Shown in pieces: positions 1-5,027 of a DNA stretch of 5,027 bases (the first letter of the stretch is position 1; each line of letters opens with the position of its first letter). The notes under the pieces were generated by a model, which worked only from the letters and a program-made list of their open reading frames with translations, did no database searches and had not been told where the DNA came from. The DNA is from Bacteroidales bacterium. Lineage in GTDB: Bacteria > Bacteroidota > Bacteroidia > Bacteroidales > NBLH01. The stretch is from NCBI GenBank assembly GCA_021647685.1, contig JAKIUH010000335.1, forward strand, positions 1-5,027, given 5' to 3'. The position numbers and the translations under genes are program-made.

Positions 1-3
1 GTA

Positions 4-348
4 TTATTTTACTGTTTTTTTCTTTATTTCGGGTGCATTTTCGGGCATTACCACATAGGCTTTAATACCTGATTTTTTTGCAGCCAATGCCAATGCCGCA
101 GCATGATTTCCCGATGAATGTGTGGCTACACCTTTTGTTTTAAGCTCATCAGACAGTTGCAAGACTGCATTACTTGCTCCTCTGAATTTAAAAGCACCCA
201 CTTTTTGAAAATTTTCACATTTGAAAAACAAAGAAGCACCTGTAATTTTGTCAATACTTTCCGAATTTAAGACCGGTGTTTGGTGTATCTGATGTTTAAT
301 TCTTTTGTGTGCCGAAAGAATATCTTTATAATTTAGCGTTGAATTCAT
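4..348 (-). CDS. Serine/threonine dehydratase or serine racemase-like PLP enzyme, cut short by an in-frame stop (probable pseudogene)
   Basis: The 114 residues match the N-terminus of fold-type II PLP enzymes of the threonine dehydratase / serine racemase group, which deaminate L-serine or L-threonine or racemise serine in the cytoplasm. Visible signatures are the TPVL segment (residues 24-27), the motif GAFKFRGA with the PLP Schiff-base lysine at K54, the phosphate-side loop SSGNHAAA (78-85), and MPENAPEIKKK (101-111). Family members are normally about 310-420 residues, so most of the PLP-binding core and the rest of the fold are missing. The stop is TAA at 6-4, in the segment that usually reads like xVxxYGA. 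The next codon (3-1) is TAC, Tyr, the residue expected there, so the frame seems intact across the stop. A substitution such as GAA to TAA would explain it better than a frameshift. The start lies 6 bases after the glycosyltransferase stop, suggesting co-transcription. Dehydratase versus racemase cannot be told apart. The family call is firm; the pseudogene status is inference. Confidence 0.8.
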   Translation of the reverse strand: MNSTLNYKDILSAHKRIKHQIHQTPVLNSESIDKITGASLFFKCENFQKVGAFKFRGASNAVLQLSDELKTKGVATHSSGNHAAALALAAKKSGIKAYVVMPENAPEIKKKTVK

Positions 349-354
349 AAAAAA

Positions 355-1752
355 CTATTTTCCGTCATGCTTTAAAACAATTAATATTGTATTAATTAAT
401 ATTTTAAAGTCAAGATACAGCGACATATTACGTACATAAATAATGTCAAATTTAAGACGTTGAAGCATTTCTTCCAAATTTTCGGCATATCCGTATTTAA
501 TTTGCCCTAATGAAGTTATCCCTGGCTTTACTTTTAATACATAGCGATATTCCGGTGCTTTTTCCAGAATTTGATTTATATAATATTGTCTTTCCGGACG
601 GGGACCAACAATAGACATATCACCTTTAAGTACATTAAAAAACTGGGGAATTTCATCCAATCTGGTTTTGCGCATAAATAAACCAAATTTTGTAATACGC
701 GGGTCGTTTTTATACGATAATTGAGGACCGTTTTTTTCAGCATTAACCACCATAGAACGAAATTTATAGATGTTAAATTCTTTCCCGTTTTTGCCTACTC
801 TTTTTTGCTTAAAAATAATGGGTCCTTTTGAACTGACTTTTACCGCAAATGCTGTTAACAGGTATATAGGCGACATCATACCAATAAATACTACTGATGC
901 TAAAATATCAAACAGTATTTTTAAGTTTTTTTCCAAAACCGACATGGGCTTGGAATTGATTCTTAATAAAGGCGTTCCGTCTGTTAAAGCGATTTCAGTG
1001 TTTCCAATCAAGATTTCAAACAAATCGGGTATTATTTTTATTTGAATATCCATATAAATTAAATCGCCAACAATTTTTTCCAATTCTTGATGTTCGTGTT
1101 CTTCAATAGCTATAATTATTTCTTCAATTTGATATGTTTTTATAATTTCATTTATATTTTCAACAGTGCCCAGGTGATTTATTAGTTTTTTTAAACTATT
1201 GCTTATTTTTGGTTTAACATTTACAAAACCGATTATGTTATAACCGGCAGATTTTTTTCTATTTTCAAATTCGTGATAAATATTTTTGGTTTTTCCGTTA
1301 CTCCCGATAACCAATGTATTAAAACCTATTTTACGGTTTCTGATGCGATTTATTGTTATGCTGGTTAGCAGCAAACGCGGAAAATAAGTAAAACTAAAAT
1401 GTAAAATAAAAAAATTGAAAAATAAGTAACTAAAACTTATGAGGTGTGCATTTGCATTAGCTAATATAATGGTAAATAAAATGATTGTAACACCTGCCAG
1501 TGTTGCAGTAAAAGTATGATAAAGCTCTTGGACTCTTGATTTTCTGTAAATATCATAATAATATCCGCCGAAAGTGTATATAAATATCCAGAAAGCAGCT
1601 ATGAAAAAACTTGATAAAAAAATCAATTGTGTACTTAATTCAATATTTTCAGGTACAGGTAGTTTAAAATAATTTGAAAATAGAAACCACGCAATAGTTG
1701 CAGAAACAAAATCTAAAAGGATATACCGTACTGTATGAATTTTTTTGTTCAT
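355..1752 (-). CDS. Exopolysaccharide biosynthesis polyprenyl glycosylphosphotransferase (bacterial sugar transferase family)
   Basis: Integral inner-membrane enzyme that moves a sugar-1-phosphate from a nucleotide sugar to undecaprenyl phosphate, the first membrane step in building capsule, exopolysaccharide or O-antigen repeat units. The 465 residues are the usual length for the WbaP/WcaJ-like large form. In order: four hydrophobic segments (about 8-27, 41-62, 80-99, 104-125); a Rossmann-like CoA_binding_3 type domain with TLVIGSNGKT at 146-155; a membrane-associated hydrophobic helix at about 276-303; and the catalytic sugar transferase domain to the C-terminus. Catalytic-domain motifs are FKQKRVG (314-320), YKFRSM (329-334), RLDEIPQ with the Asp-Glu dyad D366/E367 known to be catalytic in this superfamily, GDMSIVGPRPER (377-388) and KPGITSLGQ (409-417). 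The sugar specificity cannot be read from sequence. It is the first gene of a minus-strand unit with the dehydratase-like gene 6 bases downstream. No flippase, polymerase or other glycosyltransferase is visible, so the rest of any polysaccharide locus would lie to the left. It ends with TAG. No Shine-Dalgarno is present, as is usual in Bacteroidota. Confidence 0.95.
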   Translation of the reverse strand: MNKKIHTVRYILLDFVSATIAWFLFSNYFKLPVPENIELSTQLIFLSSFFIAAFWIFIYTFGGYYYDIYRKSRVQELYHTFTATLAGVTIILFTIILANANAHLISFSYLFFNFFILHFSFTYFPRLLLTSITINRIRNRKIGFNTLVIGSNGKTKNIYHEFENRKKSAGYNIIGFVNVKPKISNSLKKLINHLGTVENINEIIKTYQIEEIIIAIEEHEHQELEKIVGDLIYMDIQIKIIPDLFEILIGNTEIALTDGTPLLRINSKPMSVLEKNLKILFDILASVVFIGMMSPIYLLTAFAVKVSSKGPIIFKQKRVGKNGKEFNIYKFRSMVVNAEKNGPQLSYKNDPRITKFGLFMRKTRLDEIPQFFNVLKGDMSIVGPRPERQYYINQILEKAPEYRYVLKVKPGITSLGQIKYGYAENLEEMLQRLKFDIIYVRNMSLYLDFKILINTILIVLKHDGK

Positions 1753-1846
1753 TATTGGTTTAGGTCATAAATTGGTTTTCTTTGAGAATTATTAAATAAT
1801 AACTCCATCTAATTGAATAAAAAACGCAAAGCAAGAAATATTAGTA

Positions 1847-1882
1847 TAAGTAGATAAAAAAATTAAGTAGGCGATTAAGTAG
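1847..1882. repeat. Three direct copies of TAAGTAG in the divergent intergenic region
   Basis: TAAGTAG occurs at 1847-1853, 1864-1870 and 1876-1882, with start-to-start distances of 17 and 12 bases. The last two copies extend to the 9-mer ATTAAGTAG. They fall inside the predicted leader of the minus-strand glycosyltransferase transcript. A regulator site is possible, but the motif is AT-rich and could recur by chance. Confidence 0.35.
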
Positions 1883-1906
1883 CTTTCAAATAAGTTTAAG
1901 AATTTA

Positions 1907-1917
1907 AGGCTAAGCCT
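1907..1917. promoter_or_regulatory. Short palindrome AGGCTAAGCCT, possible operator at the minus-strand start site
   Basis: Perfect 5-bp arms (AGGCT / AGCCT) flank one central A. The element is GC-rich compared with its AT-rich surroundings. It lies a few bases downstream of the candidate minus-strand -7 box (1928-1921), so it would overlap the transcription start of the glycosyltransferase unit. The operator role is inferred from position only. Confidence 0.25.
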
Positions 1918-1920
1918 AAT

Positions 1921-1955
1921 CAAATTTAATAAATATGCGCTTTCTTTTTTGCAAA
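1921..1955 (-). promoter_or_regulatory. Candidate Bacteroidota-type promoter for the glycosyltransferase operon
   Basis: Read on the minus strand, a -33 element TTTG (1955-1952) is followed after 23 bases by TAAATTTG (1928-1921), an exact match to the Bacteroidota -7 consensus TAnnTTTG. The spacer is at the long end of the range for this promoter type. The predicted start is near 1914, leaving an untranslated leader of about 160 bases before the ATG at 1752. No closer TAnnTTTG was found in 1753-1920. Confidence 0.4.
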
Positions 1956-1978
1956 TCCTGAAAATATCTTTACTTTTC
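1948..1978 (+). promoter_or_regulatory. Candidate Bacteroidota-type promoter for the aminopeptidase P gene
   Basis: A -33 element TTTG (1948-1951), a 19-base spacer and TACTTTTC (1971-1978) match TTTG-N19-TAnnTTTG with one mismatch at the last position of the -7 box. The predicted start is near 1985, giving a short leader of about 20 bases before the ATG at 2004. Its -33 element abuts that of the divergent promoter within TTTGCAAA (1948-1955). Confidence 0.45.
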
Positions 1979-2003
1979 GATTAAATTCTAAAAAAATACA
2001 ACA

Positions 2004-3797
2004 ATGATGAAAAAAGATATATTGCCTTTGGCTCAATTGCGTGATTATATGCACAAAAATAATTTAGATGCATACATTATCCCAATGACCGACCCGCACA
2101 TGAGTGAGTATGTTGCTGCTCATTGGCAGTCAATAAAATGGTTTTCAGGATTTTCGGGGTCTGCGGGTACACTGGTTATCACTCAAAACTTTGCCGGATT
2201 ATGGACAGACTCACGCTATTTTATACAAGCTGAGCATCAATTAAAAAACAGCGGTATTGAGTTGGTTAAATTGATTATTCCACACACACCCGAATATATC
2301 GACTGGCTGTATCATCATTTGGATAATGGCTCAAAAGTTGGTTTCGATGGTAAAACTTTCTCTTATGGATTGGCAAAACAAATACTGGCAAAATTTGAGC
2401 AAAAAAATATACAATTAGCTCCCAATTTTGATTTTGTGAATGAATTTTGGACAAGTCGTCCTGAAATCCCAAAAAATGAAGTATTTGAACATGATGTAAA
2501 ATACGCAGGGAAATCGCGCCTCGCAAAAATTGCACTTTTGCGTAAAAAAATGCAGGAAATTGATGCCGATTATCATCTCTTATCATCTTTAGATGATATT
2601 GCATGGCTTTTTAATTTGCGTGGAAGCGATATTATGTACAATCCGCTGTTTATCAGTTTTGCATTAATTTCGCAAAACGATGCTATTTTATTTGTTAATC
2701 AACAAAAACTTACGGAAGAATTAAAACAAAAATTAAATCAAGAGCAAATTATTATTAAAGAATATCTTGAAATATATTCTTATTTAAACAAAATACAAAC
2801 TGAAAAAACAATTATTGCCGATTTATCAAAAACCAACTATGCACTTTATCAATCGATTCCCAAAAAATGCAAAATTATTAATAAAATAAGTATTGTTGCA
2901 GTGCTAAAATCGATAAAAAATGAAGTGGAAATTGAACATCTACGAAAAGTACATATAAAAGACGGTGTAGCAATGGTAAAATTTCTGCATTGGCTGGACC
3001 AAAATATTGGAAAAGAAAAAATTACAGAGCTCTCGGCAGGAAAAAAACTTTTATCATTTCGTAAGGAACAGGAAAATTTTTTTGGTGAAAGTTTTGGAGT
3101 AATCTCTGCATACGGAGCGCATGCAGCAATGCCTCATTACAGTGCAAACGAAGAAAGTAATACGGAATTAAAAGCTCAAAGTTTTTATCTTGTTGATTCA
3201 GGCGGTCAATATTATGACGGAACTACGGATATTACCCGTACAGTAATGCTGGGAAAACCAAGCGAAGAAGAAAAACGTGATTTTACCTTGGCACTGAAAG
3301 GAACCATTGATTTGGCAATGACGATTTTTCCTTACGGAACAAAAGGGGTGCAAATTGATGCAATCGCACGTAAGCCTTTGTGGAACAATAGAATGAATTA
3401 CGGACACGGAACAGGGCACGGAGTAGGCTTTTTCTTGAATGTGCATGAAGGACCTCAATCAATCAGCACAAGAAATGCCGGAATACCCGAAGAAACATTA
3501 GAAGCCGGTATGTACTTATCCGATGAGCCGGCATTTTATCGCGAGGGGAAACACGGCATACGCATTGAAAATTTAATTTTGGTAATGCCTGATGAAGAAA
3601 ATGATTACGGTAAGTTTTTAAAATTTGAAACGGTAACACTTTGTCCTATTGATACCAAACCTATTGAAGTATCGCTATTAACAAAGCTTGAAAGAGATTG
3701 GTTAAATAATTACCATAAAGAGGTTTACAAAAAATTATCACCCTATTTAAGTGATAAAGAAAAAAACTGGTTGAAAGAAAAAACAACTGCAATTTAA
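2004..3797 (+). CDS. Xaa-Pro aminopeptidase (aminopeptidase P, peptidase family M24B, three-domain form)
   Basis: Cytosolic metallopeptidase that removes the N-terminal residue from peptides whose second residue is proline. The 597 residues match the long three-domain form typified by human cytosolic XPNPEP1, not the roughly 440-residue E. coli PepP. Domains: creatinase-like N-terminal domain 1 (about 1-148), a second creatinase-like domain (about 152-305), the pita-bread M24 catalytic domain (about 310-530) and a C-terminal M24_C extension (about 535-597). All five expected metal ligands are present: D398 (LVDSG), D409 (GTTDIT), H472 (GHGTGHGVG), E508 (SDEPAFY) and E522 (IENLI). The D-D and E-E spacings of 11 and 14 equal those of the human enzyme. 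Catalytic histidines are H378 (MPHYS) and H481 (NVHEGP). There is no signal peptide. The start is the first of two tandem ATGs (2004 and 2007); either could be used, as no Shine-Dalgarno decides it. It appears to be transcribed alone, with its own promoter and a hairpin 8 bases after its TAA stop. Confidence 0.97.
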   Translation: MMKKDILPLAQLRDYMHKNNLDAYIIPMTDPHMSEYVAAHWQSIKWFSGFSGSAGTLVITQNFAGLWTDSRYFIQAEHQLKNSGIELVKLIIPHTPEYIDWLYHHLDNGSKVGFDGKTFSYGLAKQILAKFEQKNIQLAPNFDFVNEFWTSRPEIPKNEVFEHDVKYAGKSRLAKIALLRKKMQEIDADYHLLSSLDDIAWLFNLRGSDIMYNPLFISFALISQNDAILFVNQQKLTEELKQKLNQEQIIIKEYLEIYSYLNKIQTEKTIIADLSKTNYALYQSIPKKCKIINKISIVAVLKSIKNEVEIEHLRKVHIKDGVAMVKFLHWLDQNIGKEKITELSAGKKLLSFRKEQENFFGESFGVISAYGAHAAMPHYSANEESNTELKAQSFYLVDSGGQYYDGTTDITRTVMLGKPSEEEKRDFTLALKGTIDLAMTIFPYGTKGVQIDAIARKPLWNNRMNYGHGTGHGVGFFLNVHEGPQSISTRNAGIPEETLEAGMYLSDEPAFYREGKHGIRIENLILVMPDEENDYGKFLKFETVTLCPIDTKPIEVSLLTKLERDWLNNYHKEVYKKLSPYLSDKEKNWLKEKTTAI

Positions 3798-3805
3798 AAA
3801 TCATG

Positions 3806-3840
3806 TAAGTCGGACAAAGTTTACAACTTTGTCCGACTTA
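3806..3840 (+). terminator. Perfect 16-bp inverted repeat after the aminopeptidase gene, terminator-like hairpin
   Basis: The arms at 3806-3821 and 3825-3840 are exact reverse complements, separated by a 3-base loop (TAC). The stem starts 8 bases after the aminopeptidase stop, the place expected for a transcription terminator. However, 3841 onward (AGTCAATTAAAA) has no T-tract on the plus strand. On the minus strand a run of five Ts begins five bases past the stem, but no minus-strand gene ends here in this window. It may instead be an mRNA 3'-end stabiliser or one copy of a dispersed intergenic palindrome. Confidence 0.6.
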
Positions 3841-3919
3841 AGTCAATTAAAATTAAATCCATGCATAACGCGTTTAATATTAAAATTTTTTCAGTATGCA
3901 TTCTCTCCAAATAAAAGAC

Positions 3920-3950
3920 TTCAATATCTCAATTATTTATACTAATTTTC
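3920..3950 (+). promoter_or_regulatory. Weak candidate promoter for the cytochrome c biogenesis gene
   Basis: TAATTTTC (3943-3950) matches the Bacteroidota -7 box TAnnTTTG except at the last base. With a 19-base spacer the -33 position holds TTCA (3920-3923), only half matching TTTG. It would start transcription near 3957, about 40 bases before the ATG at 3996. The rest of 3841-3995 is AT-rich and shows nothing else recognisable. Confidence 0.2.
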
Positions 3951-3995
3951 GGGCATTTTAAAAATCATTTAAAACAAGACAAAACATTTATATAT

Positions 3996-5027
3996 ATGAA
4001 TACTTTAAATAAAATATTTTCATCAATTTGGACAGCTGTTATTTTGCTGGCTGTTTATGCATTATCGGCTGCAGTTGCTACATTTATCGAAAACGATTTT
4101 GGCACCTCAGTAGCCCAATATCTTGTTTATCGCTCCTGGTGGTTTAATATTTTAAACTTACTTCTGGTAATAAATATGATTTTTGTATTTTTTAAATACA
4201 AAATGTATGAAAAAAAGCGGTTTAGTATGTTTTTATTTCATTTTGCTTTTATTGTTATTATTATAGGTGCCGCAATTACCCGTTTTATCAGTTACGAAGG
4301 CACCATGCATATACGTGAAGGAGCAACGGCAAACAGCATTTTAACTTATGAATCATATTTACAAATTGAAATTAATAACGGTAATTTGGTTTATAAATTA
4401 GAAACTCCGGTTAATTTTAATGTGGTTTCAGGGAATAAATTCCATGATAAAATTGAATTTGACGGACAAACATTTGATATAAGCCTAAAAGAATTTATAC
4501 CCAATGCAGGAGAAGTAATTGTAGAAGCTGAAGATGGTGTACCCATTGTTAGCTTCACAGCACTAAACAACAATGTTCGTCATGACTTAACAATCGCTTA
4601 TGGCGACATGAAATGGGCAGGCAATCAGTTGTATGCCTTTGGTATTGATGCACCTGAAAATGCGGTAATAATAGACTACCGTAAGGATACCCTTTTTTTT
4701 AAAGTAAACAAAACAGTGAGTTATTCAGCTATGCGCGATACCAATAAATTTATATCGGAAGCCGGTGTGCAAACACCTTTAAACCGAATGTTTTTATACT
4801 CATGGGAAAACAACGCACTGGTATTGACAAAATTTTATCCGAAAGCCAAAAAGAAAATCGTAAGCGGAGGGATTAAAAGCAACGGAGGTTTAAATGCTCT
4901 GTATTTTGATATTTCAAATAACGGACAAACACAAGAGCTTTTAGTTTTCGGGAAAAGCGGATACATGGGTAAATCAAATCACACCACCATTGGAAAATAT
5001 AAAGTTAGCATTGCTTATGGACCCAAA
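3996..5027 (+). CDS. ccsBA: System II cytochrome c biogenesis protein, ResB/CcsB-like N-terminal part (probable CcsBA fusion; runs off the right edge)
   Basis: A frame of 344 codons is open to the window edge with no stop. The protein resembles the ResB-like half of the Bacteroidota cytochrome c synthase, which exports heme and attaches it to CXXCH motifs of apocytochromes c outside the cytoplasmic membrane. Three membrane helices are visible at about 8-31, 48-67 and 78-97, followed by a long extracytoplasmic domain from about 98 to the visible end. Family-typical motifs are TFIENDFGT (29-37), the paired WW at 48-49, ITRFISYEGTM (94-104) and HIREG (105-109). H82 in the third helix (LFHFAF) lies where CcsBA proteins carry the first transmembrane heme-ligand histidine (H77 in the Helicobacter hepaticus protein). 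Bacteroidota versions are usually about 1000 residues with CcsA, including the WWD domain, fused at the C-terminus; that half is outside this window, so the fusion is inferred. The start is supported by the first helix beginning directly after it. The leader is A-rich with no Shine-Dalgarno. Confidence 0.88.
   Translation, partial: MNTLNKIFSSIWTAVILLAVYALSAAVATFIENDFGTSVAQYLVYRSWWFNILNLLLVINMIFVFFKYKMYEKKRFSMFLFHFAFIVIIIGAAITRFISYEGTMHIREGATANSILTYESYLQIEINNGNLVYKLETPVNFNVVSGNKFHDKIEFDGQTFDISLKEFIPNAGEVIVEAEDGVPIVSFTALNNNVRHDLTIAYGDMKWAGNQLYAFGIDAPENAVIIDYRKDTLFFKVNKTVSYSAMRDTNKFISEAGVQTPLNRMFLYSWENNALVLTKFYPKAKKKIVSGGIKSNGGLNALYFDISNNGQTQELLVFGKSGYMGKSNHTTIGKYKVSIAYGPK

Noticed and set aside
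770..1045. Open frame of 91 codons on the plus strand inside the glycosyltransferase gene
   Set aside because: It is antisense to the conserved catalytic domain of a clearly real gene, and its translation resembles no known family.
2275..2604. Open frame of 109 codons on the minus strand inside the aminopeptidase gene
   Set aside because: It is an antisense shadow of a real coding region, with no recognisable domain or promoter.
3198..3458. Open frame of 86 codons on the minus strand opposite the metal-binding core of the aminopeptidase
   Set aside because: It is antisense to highly constrained motifs, and its Cys/His-rich look comes from complementing those codons.
3861..3914. Possible 17-codon small ORF starting at ATG 3861 in the spacer before the cytochrome gene
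   Set aside because: It is very short, with no ribosome-binding or promoter context, and is not distinguishable from chance in AT-rich DNA.
4391..4573. Open frame of 60 codons on the minus strand within the cytochrome c biogenesis gene
   Set aside because: It is short, antisense to a real coding frame and matches no family.
4693..4700. Run of eight Ts inside the cytochrome c biogenesis gene, considered as a phase-variation tract
   Set aside because: The frame reads correctly through it, eight Ts are unremarkable in DNA this AT-rich, and the gene is not a typical phase-variable surface function.

Overview
The window is low-GC DNA that reads as Bacteroidota (Bacteroidetes). Three things point there: start codons sit behind A-rich leaders with no Shine-Dalgarno sequence, there are TTTG / TAnnTTTG-like promoter elements, and the last gene has the ResB-like N-terminus of the Bacteroidota-type System II cytochrome c biogenesis protein. 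The exact genus cannot be read from the sequence.

Layout. On the minus strand from about 1752 down to the left edge lie two closely spaced genes. The first is a complete polyprenyl glycosylphosphotransferase (355-1752), the enzyme that begins lipid-linked polysaccharide synthesis. Six bases after its stop comes a PLP-dependent serine/threonine dehydratase or serine racemase-like gene (4-348). That frame carries the PLP lysine and the SSGNH loop but runs into an in-frame TAA after 114 residues, about a third of the family length, so it looks broken. A 251-base divergent intergenic region (1753-2003) follows. It holds candidate back-to-back promoters that share the palindrome TTTGCAAA, a small palindrome and three TAAGTAG repeats. 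On the plus strand, 2004-3797 encodes a complete three-domain, metal-dependent Xaa-Pro aminopeptidase (aminopeptidase P, family M24). It is followed 8 bases later by a perfect 16-bp inverted repeat. A 198-base spacer leads to the start of a cytochrome c synthase gene (3996 to the right edge), of which 344 codons are visible.

The three functions (envelope polysaccharide initiation, proline-peptide turnover and heme attachment to cytochrome c) are not obviously linked. The minus-strand pair is probably one transcript. The aminopeptidase and cytochrome genes are probably separate units divided by the hairpin. I found no RNA genes, CRISPR array or insertion sequence, and no clear sign of a new system. 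The points most worth following up are the in-frame stop in the dehydratase gene, the shared divergent promoter palindrome and the hairpin after the aminopeptidase. No gene-free stretch exceeds 300 bases.
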